Shown piece after piece: positions 28,899-37,458 of a stretch of 58,746 nt of DNA. The notes under the pieces are model-generated. The model saw only the letters and a list, made by a program, of their open reading frames with translations. It did not search any database and was not told where the DNA came from. The DNA comes from Eubacteriales bacterium (lineage in GTDB: Bacteria; Bacillota; Clostridia; Lachnospirales; Lachnospiraceae). The position numbers were made by a program, and so were the translations under genes. The stretch lies in assembly GCA_030524585.1 (NCBI GenBank), contig JAUNGJ010000011.1, positions 1-58,746 of the forward strand. Reading direction: 5' to 3'. Every line of letters begins with the position of its first letter. Within the stretch, counting starts at the first letter, position 1.

Positions 28899-30450
28899 AA
28901 TGAATCCCATTCCTCTTCATAAGCTCTTCCTCCCGCTTCTGACAGGAGAAAATAATCACCTGATGCCCGCACTCCGCAAGCCATCCAAGGGTTCGGGCAA
29001 GACGCACATCATCGTAAAACGCAAAAGTGTCATCCAGAATTAACGGATGTTTCTCATCATACATCAATTCGAAAGCTGCCATACGAAGAGCGAAGTAAAT
29101 CTGTTCCAGAGTCCCCTGACTAACCTGCTCCATCGCCACGCATCTGCCATCATGCAGGATGCTCATATGCAGCTCTCCATCCACCATAAGCCTATCATAT
29201 CTGCCTCCGGTAATTTGTGCAATAATCTCCGAGGTTCTCTGATTCAGACGCATAGTAAGCTGTCGCTGCATATCCTCAGACACCTCTTCCAGACGCTTAA
29301 CTGCCAGCAGCAGCGCCTCTCTTTTTCGGTCGGACTCACGGTATTCCGAGCCCATCTCATCCATTTCCTGAAGCTGCTCCTGCAGATTATCATACTCAAC
29401 CTGCTTTTCCATACGCTGTCTGATCAGATGCTCCCGCTTCCAGGTAAGTTTATCCGTGGGGACCAGCTCTTCCTCAGAGGTAAACTCTTCCAGAAGCTGT
29501 TCCGGCTCTGTCTTCACCTTGTTCTTACTGATTTTCATACGGTTCCAGATATAAATCGCCCCTAACAGCGCAACAATCACGGTCACAAAAGAATTCCAGG
29601 GACCGGGAATCACCGTAAAGGAAAGTATGATCATCGTCAAAATCACTGCAACCTCAATCGGATGTATCCTCCATTTGGCAGGACGGAGAATATCTGTTAT
29701 CCGTCTCTTGCCCCATTCAGCCTCCATTTCGTCTTCCCTGCTTTTATCCGCTTCCTCAGTCTCCCGCAGTTCCAGCTCCGCCTGAACCGATTCTATCTCA
29801 CCGTCTATGTGATGGATATCTCTCCATATGTAGGAAGCCTCCTGTTCCATCATATCCCGCTTTTTCTGCTTCTCAAAAAGCGCCTGTTTGATCTTTCGGT
29901 CTTCCGCCTTCTTCTTTGTAAGGAGAATTTCCTGAGCAGCCGTCAGATTGATGTCACTGTCTCCTGTCACATAATAATTTGTGGCATAATTCTTAAGTTC
30001 TGCCGCCAATGTCTGCCCGGCAGCCGCATGCAGCTGGCCAATACACAGCGTATTCTCATAGGAAGCCTTGCTTAAGCCATCCAGAATCATATCCAGATCT
30101 CCATTTTCAACCGACAGTTCTTCCCCATCTGTCTCACAGACCAGCATGGCCTTCTTTGAATATTTATCAAAATTCCTCTGCAGACAGAATATTTTTCCGT
30201 CACATTCAAATCTGAGCTTTCCCGCATAATAATTTTCATTTTCCCAGGGTTCATATCTGGAGAAGGTATCTCTCACCGCAGCTCTCCCTCTGCCCCGTTC
30301 CAAACCAAACAGCATCGCTTTGATAAAAGCATGAATGGTAGACTTTCCTGATTCATTCTCCCCGTAAATCAGATTCACCCCATCCTGAAGCTCTATCCTC
30401 TTATTATGAAATTTCCCAAAATTCTGAATCTCTAATTCAAGCAGTCTCAT
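28879..30450 (-). CDS. YhaN-like SMC/Rad50-type ATPase with membrane segment
   Basis: 523 residues. Walker A GENESGKST is at 31-39 and the C-terminal signature VSQGTLEQIYFALRMA plus Walker B HPLILDDTFAFYDD complete a split ABC ATPase. The middle is coiled coil interrupted by two hydrophobic stretches near 265-305 (VAVILTMIILSFTVI; FVTVIVALLGAIYIW), so the coil seems anchored in the membrane, as described for B. subtilis YhaN. Two bases separate it from the nuclease gene upstream. Likely partner of that nuclease in DNA-end processing; no experimentally known role that I can assign. Confidence 0.85.
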   Translation of the reverse strand: MRLLELEIQNFGKFHNKRIELQDGVNLIYGENESGKSTIHAFIKAMLFGLERGRGRAAVRDTFSRYEPWENENYYAGKLRFECDGKIFCLQRNFDKYSKKAMLVCETDGEELSVENGDLDMILDGLSKASYENTLCIGQLHAAAGQTLAAELKNYATNYYVTGDSDINLTAAQEILLTKKKAEDRKIKQALFEKQKKRDMMEQEASYIWRDIHHIDGEIESVQAELELRETEEADKSREDEMEAEWGKRRITDILRPAKWRIHPIEVAVILTMIILSFTVIPGPWNSFVTVIVALLGAIYIWNRMKISKNKVKTEPEQLLEEFTSEEELVPTDKLTWKREHLIRQRMEKQVEYDNLQEQLQEMDEMGSEYRESDRKREALLLAVKRLEEVSEDMQRQLTMRLNQRTSEIIAQITGGRYDRLMVDGELHMSILHDGRCVAMEQVSQGTLEQIYFALRMAAFELMYDEKHPLILDDTFAFYDDVRLARTLGWLAECGHQVIIFSCQKREEELMKRNGIHYAKTIL

Positions 30451-30452
30451 GC

Positions 30453-31508
30453 CTAACCCCTCTTTGTTTCCAGTAATGCCTGAACTCCCTCACACAGCGC
30501 CTCATATTCCACACTGTCCGGCTCCGCATCCTGAAAGCTTTCAATAAACTTTCCCATCAGATTATCCTTATTCCGGACGAGAAGCTTTACAAAATCAAAC
30601 GCCGGTTTTGTGTGGTCCACAATCTCAACGATATTCCCATAGGTATCCATATGTCCCAGGTCAAACTGTGTCTCCGGCGCTTTGAAGCCTTCCAGCACAA
30701 TCTTATAAATATTCTGAATTCCCCGTTTCTTAATTTCATCACAGATTCGTGAGTGCAGAGCAAATCCCGTCATTTCTTCCTCAACCTCGATCTCCATGTG
30801 AATGTATTCTCTTAAAGCTGTAGGTACAAACTCCGTTTTACAGCCCCGCTCATCCAGACGCCCTCTGATGATACCATGCTTTCCCTGATCATTCTTATCA
30901 ATTGGCTCCAAAGCTCCTGCATAGGCCATACGGTCAGGAACTAACTCCTTGGGCCTGTGGATATGGCCCAGCGCCACGTAATCAAAACCAATTCTGTCTA
31001 CCACCGCCCCACGAAATGGCAGATGCTGCTCATCTCCGCCATGAGCAAGAAGAATATGATACCTGCAGGAATCCTCTATCTGAATCCTCTCATACAGCGG
31101 CTCCTTCATCTCTTTCTTCTGGTAGCTGAGCCCATAGACCGCCACATCCAGACTCTGCAGCTCTACGAAACGGATCTCTCCGCTTAGAATCATATGTACA
31201 TTCTCACTCCATGAAAATGTCCGGTAATAGGAATTTTTCCTGATATAATCATGATTTCCGGCCACCAGTACCACCTGAGTTCTGGTCAGGCTCCGGAAAA
31301 GATAATCCACCTCTTTCAGTTCTCTTAAAAGCGGCTGGCGGTGAAACAGATCTCCGGCGATCAGCAAAAGGTCTGTCTGTTCCGTCTCACACAGCTCAAT
31401 TACTCTGCGAAAAGCAGCCCATATCTCATTTTCCCTGTCCGCGCTGTATGCGCTTCCTGCGTCCGGTCTTGCTCCTAAGTGTACGTCTGCTATGTGTATG
31501 AACTTCAT
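30453..31508 (-). CDS. YhaO/SbcD-like metallophosphoesterase nuclease
   Basis: 351 residues. Calcineurin-like motifs in order: IADVHLG (D8, H10), LIAGDLFHR (near 55), GNHDY (near 100), LLAHGG, and GHIHRP (near 190). This is the Mre11/SbcD fold. Paired with the YhaN-like ATPase as in Bacillus yhaO-yhaN. Its first 83 bases overlap the end of the histidine kinase gene in a different frame; AAGGAG before the ATG and the immediate IHIADVHLG motif make this start secure. Confidence 0.88.
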   Translation of the reverse strand: MKFIHIADVHLGARPDAGSAYSADRENEIWAAFRRVIELCETEQTDLLLIAGDLFHRQPLLRELKEVDYLFRSLTRTQVVLVAGNHDYIRKNSYYRTFSWSENVHMILSGEIRFVELQSLDVAVYGLSYQKKEMKEPLYERIQIEDSCRYHILLAHGGDEQHLPFRGAVVDRIGFDYVALGHIHRPKELVPDRMAYAGALEPIDKNDQGKHGIIRGRLDERGCKTEFVPTALREYIHMEIEVEEEMTGFALHSRICDEIKKRGIQNIYKIVLEGFKAPETQFDLGHMDTYGNIVEIVDHTKPAFDFVKLLVRNKDNLMGKFIESFQDAEPDSVEYEALCEGVQALLETKRG

Positions 31509-32652
31509 GCTCTGCTCCTTCTTCCTGCTTATTCTTCGACGGCAGTGTTACAATAAACTGCGTCTTCTCATCATCACTCCTTGCCATGATCCGCCCGCCA
31601 TGAAGCTCTACGATTTCCTTGGCAATTGCCAATCCGAGTCCTGCGCCGCCCGTTTCCGTAGAGCGGGAATTGTCCAGCCGGTAGAACTTCTCAAATATCG
31701 TCTGAAGCTTAGCTCCCGGAATCTTATTTCCTCTATTCTGGAAAACAATTTCCACATCGCCCCGTTTCATATGGGCATCAATGCGAATCGTCGTATTTTC
31801 ATAGCAGTAGGCTACCGCATTCCTCAGAATGTTATCAAATACCCTGGCAAGCTTATCCGGATCTCCTTCAATTTCCAGATTCTCATCTGCCCTGACTTCG
31901 CATGTCAAATGCTTATCCTGTAAGACACCATATAATTCATCGGCGATCTGTTCCAGCATCATAGACAGATTCAAATCCACCGGTTCCAGTTCAAATTCCT
32001 GTAAACCAAACTTGGTAATGTCAAAAAATTCATTGATCAAATCCCCCAGGCGCACCGCCTTCTCCAGAGAAATATGCGTATACTTTGCCCGTTCCTCCAC
32101 AGACATATCCGGATGGCTGTCCAGCATGGTCAGATAGGCCACCACAGACGTCAGCGGCGTCTTTAAATCATGTGCCAGAAACAGCACCATGTCATTCTTG
32201 CGCTTCTCGCTCTCGACTGCCTCCAGCTCCTGCCTTTTAATCGTAGCTTTTATCTCATTCAGACGAATCTCAATCGGCTTCAGTTCCGTAATCAGATGGA
32301 TCGGTTCCGTAGATTCAGACAGAATATTCTCAATACCATCTCCAACCTGATCCAGATACCTGATCATCTTCGACAGCGCGATATAGAAAAAGACCGCAAA
32401 AAGCAGCAGGAATCCCACGATCATAAAAAAGATCTTGTTATTCCCGATTAATCTCCAATATAAATCAATGGCGGTCTGTTCTTCCATGTGAAAAGATTCC
32501 ATAAATCTCACAAATGTCTTTGCAAAGGAATCGTTGTAAATTCCATCAATGACATAATTTAGAAGAAAGCCGCCAACCAGCACAGTCAGTGCGGTAATCA
32601 GCACTGTCTGTAATAGAATACTGAACTTTAACTTGCGATAATTATTCTTCAA
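31426..32652 (-). CDS. VanS-like sensor histidine kinase
   Basis: 408 residues. Two membrane helices (about 11-31 and 75-93) flank a short extracytoplasmic loop of about 43 residues. A HAMP-like segment follows, then the H-box FLAHDLKTPLTS (H161), N-box DNILRNAVAY, and G-boxes GAGLGLAIAKEIVELHGG. The ending after FIVTLPSKNK is an unusual basic tail (RRTLRSKTGRRKRIQRGQGK) translated from DNA that also encodes the nuclease N-terminus. Overlaps the response regulator by 11 bases. No van ligase genes nearby, so resistance is not implied. Confidence 0.92.
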   Translation of the reverse strand: MKNNYRKLKFSILLQTVLITALTVLVGGFLLNYVIDGIYNDSFAKTFVRFMESFHMEEQTAIDLYWRLIGNNKIFFMIVGFLLLFAVFFYIALSKMIRYLDQVGDGIENILSESTEPIHLITELKPIEIRLNEIKATIKRQELEAVESEKRKNDMVLFLAHDLKTPLTSVVAYLTMLDSHPDMSVEERAKYTHISLEKAVRLGDLINEFFDITKFGLQEFELEPVDLNLSMMLEQIADELYGVLQDKHLTCEVRADENLEIEGDPDKLARVFDNILRNAVAYCYENTTIRIDAHMKRGDVEIVFQNRGNKIPGAKLQTIFEKFYRLDNSRSTETGGAGLGLAIAKEIVELHGGRIMARSDDEKTQFIVTLPSKNKQEEGAEHEVHTHSRRTLRSKTGRRKRIQRGQGK

Positions 32653-33331
32653 CCTTATACCCTACTCCCCACACTGTTTTGATAAAGTCAGAGTTACCGG
32701 TAGGCGCACTCAGCTTTTCTCTGAGATGCCGGATATGCACCATTACCGTATTATTGCTGTTTTTATAATATTTCTCGTTCCACACCTTCTCAAACAGCTC
32801 TTCTGAGCTGATCACCTTGCCGCGGTTCTCACACAGCAGCCACAGAATGTCAAATTCAATCGGCGTCAGAGTAAGAGGAACTTCATTATAGACACACTCA
32901 TGAGAAGTCCGGTTCAGGAACAGTCCTCCGAAATCAATCACATCACCGGCATCCTTTCCCCCGTCATTATACTGGGTATAACGGCGGAGCTGCGCCTTGA
33001 CCCGGGCAATCAGCTCAAGCGGATTGAACGGCTTCGGAATATAGTCATCCGCTCCCAGGGTGAGACCTGTAATCTTATCCATGTATTCCGTCTTTGCGGT
33101 CAGCATAATAACCGGAAACGTGTACTTCTCCCGAATCTTCTTCAAAATCTGGAAACCATCGATATCCGGAAGCATTACATCCAAAATTGCAAGATCAATC
33201 TTCTTTTCCTCAATACAATCAAGCGCATCCTGTCCCGTATAAAACTTAAATACAGAATACTGATCGTTCTGAAGATACAGCTCGACAACGTCAGCAATCT
33301 CCTTCTCATCATCCACTACTAAAATATTCAT
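32642..33331 (-). CDS. OmpR/VanR-type response regulator
   Basis: 229 residues. Receiver domain with DDE at 7-9, phosphoacceptor D51 (LAILDVMLPD), T79 and K101-type residues (MLTAKTEY; IPKPFNP). C-terminal winged helix: LTPIEFDILWLLCENRGKVIS...VMVHIRHLREKL and the ending VWGVGYKVE. It is cotranscribed with the kinase, with AGGAGG before the ATG. Its target genes are not evident from the sequence. Confidence 0.94.
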   Translation of the reverse strand: MNILVVDDEKEIADVVELYLQNDQYSVFKFYTGQDALDCIEEKKIDLAILDVMLPDIDGFQILKKIREKYTFPVIMLTAKTEYMDKITGLTLGADDYIPKPFNPLELIARVKAQLRRYTQYNDGGKDAGDVIDFGGLFLNRTSHECVYNEVPLTLTPIEFDILWLLCENRGKVISSEELFEKVWNEKYYKNSNNTVMVHIRHLREKLSAPTGNSDFIKTVWGVGYKVEE

Positions 33332-33356
33332 ACCGTCCCTCCTTATCTATGGTCAA

Positions 33357-33406
33357 ATGCCCTTGGGCATAATCAGGCCGTCACCGATTCCTGGCATGGC
33401 CTGATT
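33357..33406 (-). promoter_or_regulatory. Two hairpins between asnS and the response regulator
   Basis: AATCAGGCC (33371-33379) with GGCCTGATT (33398-33406) gives a perfect 9-bp stem, followed on the minus strand by ATGCCC/GGGCAT (33357-33370). Only short T-runs follow, so termination of asnS would be partial at best; attenuation or processing is possible. Confidence 0.5.
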
Positions 33407-33412
33407 CTCTGT

Positions 33413-34804
33413 TTAAAGGTCGCAGTTCTTTACCGTTCTTGGGAATGGCACCACATCGCGGATATTGCCCATGCCTGTCAGGTACATAATACACCGTTCG
33501 AATCCCAGGCCAAATCCTGAATGTCTGGTGGAGCCATATTTGCGCAGATCCATGTAGAACTGATAGTCCTCTGTCTTCATGCCAAGCTCTTCCATGCGGT
33601 TCTTAAGCTTCTCGTAGTCGTCCTCCCTCTGGCTTCCGCCGATAATCTCTCCAATTCCAGGTACCAGACAGTCTACTGCCGCAACCGTTTTATTATCATC
33701 GTTCATCTTCATATAGAACGCCTTAATATCCTTTGGATAATCCGTAACAAATACCGGACGTTTGAAAATTTCCTCTGTCAGATAACGCTCATGCTCTGTC
33801 TGCAGATCCACGCCCCAGGATACCTTGTACTCGAATTTGTCATTATTCTTTTCCAGAAGCTCTACCGCCTCTGTGTAGGTCACCCTTGCGAACTCCGAGG
33901 ACACCACATTCTCAAGTCTTGCAATCAATCCCTTATCCACAAAGGAATTAAAGAACTTCATTTCCTCCGGTGCCTCTTCCATCACGTAACTGATCACATA
34001 CTTCAGCATGGCCTCCGCAATCTCCATGTTGTCATTCAGGTCTGCAAATGCCATCTCCGGCTCGATCATCCAGAACTCTGCCGCATGGCGGGTGGTGTTG
34101 GAATTCTCCGCGCGGAACGTCGGCCCAAAGGTGTAAATATTGCGGAATGCCTGCGCATAGGTCTCGCCGTTTAGCTGGCCACTGACGGTCAGGCTTGTCT
34201 CTTTCCCAAAGAAGTCCTGCGAATAGTCAATGCTTCCGTCATCCTTTCTGGGCGGATTCTCCATATCCAGAGTCGTCACCCTAAACATCTCACCTGCGCC
34301 CTCACAGTCACTTGCCGTGATCAGCGGCGTGTGTACATACACAAAGCCTCTCTCCTGGAAAAACTTATGAATCGCATATGCGGTCAGTGAACGCACGCGG
34401 AATACTGCCTGAAACGTATTCGTCCGCGGTCTCAGATGCGTGATGGTTCTCAGATACTCAAAACCATGGCGCTTCTTCTGCAACGGATAGTCCGGCGCTG
34501 AAGCTCCCTCAACTACAACCTCATCCGCCTGAATCTCAAACGGCTGCTTCGCCTGGGGCGTCGCCACCAGCGTTCCCTTTACAATGATTGCAGCTCCAAC
34601 ATTTAATTTCGAAATTTCTGCAAAATTATCCAGCCTGTCACTGTAAACCACCTGCAAAGGCTGAAAATAAGTTCCGTCATTTACCACAATAAATCCAAAT
34701 GTCCTGGAATCCCGGATGCTTCTTACCCATCCCCCAATGGTAATCTGCCTGTCCAAGTACTCCTCCTGATTTTTGTATAATTCTCTGATTGTCACCAAAT
34801 CCAT
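33413..34804 (-). CDS. asnS: Asparaginyl-tRNA synthetase
   Basis: Charges tRNA-Asn; 463 residues. N-terminal OB anticodon-binding domain ([25 protein letters not shown], residues 21-45), class II catalytic core with [24 protein letters not shown] (near 230) and the motif 3 ending [34 protein letters not shown] precedes the ATG. Preceded by a roughly 190-base structured leader rather than a T-box. Confidence 0.97.
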   Translation of the reverse strand: MDLVTIRELYKNQEEYLDRQITIGGWVRSIRDSRTFGFIVVNDGTYFQPLQVVYSDRLDNFAEISKLNVGAAIIVKGTLVATPQAKQPFEIQADEVVVEGASAPDYPLQKKRHGFEYLRTITHLRPRTNTFQAVFRVRSLTAYAIHKFFQERGFVYVHTPLITASDCEGAGEMFRVTTLDMENPPRKDDGSIDYSQDFFGKETSLTVSGQLNGETYAQAFRNIYTFGPTFRAENSNTTRHAAEFWMIEPEMAFADLNDNMEIAEAMLKYVISYVMEEAPEEMKFFNSFVDKGLIARLENVVSSEFARVTYTEAVELLEKNNDKFEYKVSWGVDLQTEHERYLTEEIFKRPVFVTDYPKDIKAFYMKMNDDNKTVAAVDCLVPGIGEIIGGSQREDDYEKLKNRMEELGMKTEDYQFYMDLRKYGSTRHSGFGLGFERCIMYLTGMGNIRDVVPFPRTVKNCDL

Positions 34805-34830
34805 ACCAATAACTCCTTCTTACTTCTTTT

Positions 34831-34999
34831 GTCGTGCACGGGCTTTCGCCTTTTCTGCTCACGTCGTGCACGCTCGCAATTCCTTCGGCCTTCCTCGCTC
34901 ACGGGCTTTCGCCCTATAAAAATCCGGGAGGACAAATCTGACTGCAAGCAGTCGTTTTGCTCTCCCGGATTTTTGCACGACTCATTGCTATCGTGCACA
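34831..34999 (-). promoter_or_regulatory. Structured, repeat-containing leader of asnS with terminator-like hairpin
   Basis: A perfect 13-bp stem AAAAATCCGGGAG (34918-34930 with 34962-34974) contains an inner GACTGC/GCAGTC hairpin (34940-34953) and ends in TTTTT on the minus strand. Around it, GCACGGGCTTTCGCC-like units recur (34837-34850, 34900-34913), and TCGTGCAC recurs at 34832-34839, 34864-34871 and 34991-34998. GTCGTGC and GCACGAC copies can pair across the terminator. There is no T-box AGGGTGGNACCGCG. It looks like a cis-acting attenuator or a mobile palindromic repeat. A minus-strand ORF across it has no credible protein. Confidence 0.55.
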
Positions 35000-35027
35000 T
35001 TATAACACAGAATGATTTTTTTATGAA
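34999..35027 (-). promoter_or_regulatory. Likely promoter of the asnS leader transcript
   Basis: Minus-strand TTCATA (35022-35027), 17-base spacer, TATAAT (34999-35004), about 195 bases before the asnS ATG. Confidence 0.65.
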
Positions 35028-35092
35028 CTCTATTTTCGAAGGATTCTCTCTTCTCACCGATTTCATGCAAAGAGCTTCTGCCTTAAGTCTTC

Positions 35093-35176
35093 CTATACTC
35101 CGAACATTACCGAGGTTGCTTTGATCACTGCCACGGCTTCTTTTCCTGACAACTGATTTCTTGCACTTAATCTCAT
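35093..35176 (-). pseudogene. Mop (molybdate-binding) protein remnant, 27 codons, internally deleted
   Basis: Reading from ATG 35174-35176 gives MRLSARNQLSGK joined directly to EAVAVIKATSVMFGV and a TAG stop. Both halves match the two ends of the 68-70-residue Mop/TOBE molybdate-binding domain (SARNQLKGK at the start, VTAVIKATxVMxGV at the end); about 40 middle residues are gone, with the frame kept. AGGAG stands eight bases upstream and modC ends 11 bases before it, so it was once the last gene of the mod operon. It could still be translated, but half a Mop fold should not bind molybdate. Confidence 0.75.
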
Positions 35177-35187
35177 ACTAATGTCTC

Positions 35188-36240
35188 CTATTTCAAAAAT
35201 AATAATTGTTCTTCCGGAAATTCCAGATAATCCGGAAGTCCCTGTTCATTTAGGATTGCCCACTTATCCTTCTGAATATACCAGCAAATAGATTCCTGCC
35301 CCATCTCTCCCTGCTGCTCTGGTTTTATATAAAAATTCTTTTCAAAAGGCAGCTCTGCACTGCCTGCCAGTTCGAGTCTGATACAATTTGCCCTTCGTTC
35401 TCCCCATACGGGGATAAATTCATGTGCACGAAATCCCACATGGGTAATATCCTCCGGTATTTCCCGCTTCAGATGAAATTCGATTCCCCAATCCAGCGCC
35501 CGCATCGTATGTGCATCCATCCTTTGAATCTTTGAAAAATTCTTACATCCGGTCAGTCTTGCCGCCTCTACCCGTTTCGGATTTTCAAATACATTTTTTG
35601 TCTTTCCCTGACAGACGGCTTTTCCTTCATTCATAATCACCAGTTCTTCACTGAACCGGTATATCTCATCCCGGCTGTGAGACACCAGGATCACGGTGCC
35701 TTTATAATCTTCCAGCATCTGGGTTAATTCCTGCTGCAGACGGTCTTTCAGGAATCCGTCCAGTGCCGAAAATGGCTCATCCAGAAGAATCACATCCGGC
35801 TCATAGGCCATAATTCTTGCAAGAGCCACCCGCTGCTGCTGTCCTCCCGAAAGCTTTCCCGGAAGACGGTTTTCCAAGCCATCCAACTGGAATTTGGCAA
35901 TCATCTTATCCACAATCTGTCTTTTTTCTTCTCTGGTTCCCTGCAATCCTGCAGCAATATTTGCCCTTACTGTCATGGTCGGAAACAGCGCATAATTCTG
36001 AAATAAATAACCTACATTTCGCTTCTGGGGCCGTATATTAATCCCCTGGTCATACAGAATACGTCCGTCAGCTACGATTTTCCCCTGATCCGGCGTCTCA
36101 ATCCCTGCGATGCACTTTAACGTCATGCTCTTTCCGCAGCCGGAGGCTCCCAGAATGCCTATGCGCCTGCTGTTGCTGTCAAACTCCATATCCAGTTCAA
36201 AATTTCCAAGCTTTTTCCTGATTTGGACTTCAATTGCCAT
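35188..36240 (-). CDS. modC: Molybdate ABC transporter ATP-binding protein
   Basis: Energises molybdate uptake; 350 residues. Walker A GASGCGKS (31-38), Q-loop FQNYALFP, signature LSGGQQQRVALARI (near 130), Walker B VILLDEPFSALD, H-loop VSHSRDE. The C-terminal 130 residues are in the position of a TOBE/Mop regulatory domain but show no SARNQLKG signature, so that domain is divergent. Overlaps the end of moaC by 11 bases. Confidence 0.92.
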   Translation of the reverse strand: MAIEVQIRKKLGNFELDMEFDSNSRRIGILGASGCGKSMTLKCIAGIETPDQGKIVADGRILYDQGINIRPQKRNVGYLFQNYALFPTMTVRANIAAGLQGTREEKRQIVDKMIAKFQLDGLENRLPGKLSGGQQQRVALARIMAYEPDVILLDEPFSALDGFLKDRLQQELTQMLEDYKGTVILVSHSRDEIYRFSEELVIMNEGKAVCQGKTKNVFENPKRVEAARLTGCKNFSKIQRMDAHTMRALDWGIEFHLKREIPEDITHVGFRAHEFIPVWGERRANCIRLELAGSAELPFEKNFYIKPEQQGEMGQESICWYIQKDKWAILNEQGLPDYLEFPEEQLLFLK

Positions 36241-36721
36241 ATTCTGTTCCCCGCTCCCACAGTCCGCTTTTTCCGCCGGTCTTCCGAAGAAGCCGGATTT
36301 CTCCGATTTCCATTCCTTTATCCACCGCCTTGCACATATCGTAGATGGTCAGAAGCGCAACGCCTACTCCTGTCAGAGCTTCCATTTCCACGCCTGTTTT
36401 TCCGGTAGTTTTTACCGTACACCTCGCCTCAATCCCACAAATTTCGTCGTGGTACAAAAAGTCAGTCTCCACCTTGCTCAGGTTCAGAATATGGCAGAGC
36501 GGAATCAGCTCTGATGTCTTCTTCGTTCCCATGATTCCCGCAATCCGGGCTACTCCCAGGACATCTCCCTTTTTCATTCCGCCGCTCTTTACCTGATTGT
36601 AACACTCCCGCGACATACGAATCATTCCAGACGCAGCCGCCTCTCTTACCGTATCCGGCTTTCCGCTGACATCTACCATAATGGCATCGCCCTTCTGATT
36701 AAAATGTGTAAATTCACCCAT
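36230..36721 (-). CDS. moaC: Cyclic pyranopterin monophosphate synthase MoaC
   Basis: Second step of molybdopterin synthesis, closing the cyclic pyranopterin after MoaA; 163 residues. Signatures MGTKKTSELIPLCHILNLSKVE (near 65-86) and EALTGVGVALLTIYDMCKAVDKGM (near 115-138) contain the active-site residues. Interposed between modB and modC. This ties molybdate import to cofactor synthesis. Start ATG 36719-36721 with GGAGAGA upstream. Confidence 0.96.
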   Translation of the reverse strand: MGEFTHFNQKGDAIMVDVSGKPDTVREAAASGMIRMSRECYNQVKSGGMKKGDVLGVARIAGIMGTKKTSELIPLCHILNLSKVETDFLYHDEICGIEARCTVKTTGKTGVEMEALTGVGVALLTIYDMCKAVDKGMEIGEIRLLRKTGGKSGLWERGTEYGN

Positions 36722-36739
36722 AGTTTCTCTCTCCTTGTC

Positions 36740-37444
36740 CTACCAGCGGCCCACCTGCTTCATTTTCTTTCCCGAAACAAGATTCATCAGGAATATGACT
36801 GCAAAAGCAATCACCATTACGATAATTACCCATATGCCGGCAGTCAGATAATCTCCATCCTGTATGACCATGGCGATCCTCTGAGAAATGGTTCCTGTTT
36901 TCCCGGGAATATTGCCGGCAAGCATCGAGGTCGCTCCATATTCGCCCATGGCTCTGGCAAATGTCAGAATGGTTCCCGATATAATCCCGGGTCCCGCCGC
37001 GGGTATCACAACCTTCCATAAAATCGTCCATTCGCTCATCCCCAGTGTTCTCCCGGCATAGACCAGATTTGCATCTACCTGCTCGAAGGCCGCCCTGGCA
37101 TTGCGGTACATCAAAGGAAAGGCAATGACCGTAGCTGCAATGATGCACCCCAGCCAGGTCTGCACCACCTTAATATCAAAATTCTCATATAGAAATACAC
37201 CAAGAGGCCGCCTTCTGCTAAATAATAACAACAGAAAAAATCCGGCAACCGTAGGCGGCAGCACCATCGGCAGTGTCAGAATCCCGTCTGCCACTGCCTT
37301 TAATCTAGGTCCCGCTTTGATAACCTTCCGCGCCGCAAAGATACCAAGGAAGAAGGAGATAATCGTTGCCACAGCTCCCGTTTTCAGCGAAATGACAAGT
37401 GGACTCCAATCCAGATTCCGTAAAATCTCCACACTCTTTTCCAC
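36740..37444 (-). CDS. modB: Molybdate ABC transporter permease
   Basis: Integral membrane subunit, 234 residues with about five to six helices. PLVISLKTGAVATIISFFLGIFAARKV opens the fold; the EAA loop that contacts ModC reads YAGRTLGMSEWTILWKVVIPAAGPGIISG; FARAMGEYGATSMLAGNIPG follows, typical of ModB. AGGAGGAA precedes the ATG; modA ends 14 bases upstream. Confidence 0.95.
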   Translation of the reverse strand: MEKSVEILRNLDWSPLVISLKTGAVATIISFFLGIFAARKVIKAGPRLKAVADGILTLPMVLPPTVAGFFLLLLFSRRRPLGVFLYENFDIKVVQTWLGCIIAATVIAFPLMYRNARAAFEQVDANLVYAGRTLGMSEWTILWKVVIPAAGPGIISGTILTFARAMGEYGATSMLAGNIPGKTGTISQRIAMVIQDGDYLTAGIWVIIVMVIAFAVIFLMNLVSGKKMKQVGRW

Positions 37445-37458
37445 GGTATTCCTCCTGA

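Noticed and set aside
31426-33331. Vancomycin resistance locus suggested by VanRS-like genes
   Set aside because: No vanH, ligase, vanX or serine racemase genes are present; VanRS-like systems are common without resistance.
34792-35070. Minus-strand 92-codon ORF upstream of asnS
   Set aside because: It runs through the repeat-rich hairpin region, has low-complexity charged sequence, no ribosome site and overlaps the promoter; it is a by-product of the structured leader.
36714-37148. Minus-strand ORF with many His, Cys and Arg residues inside modB
   Set aside because: It is an out-of-frame reading of modB, whose own frame has full ModB motifs and a good ribosome site.
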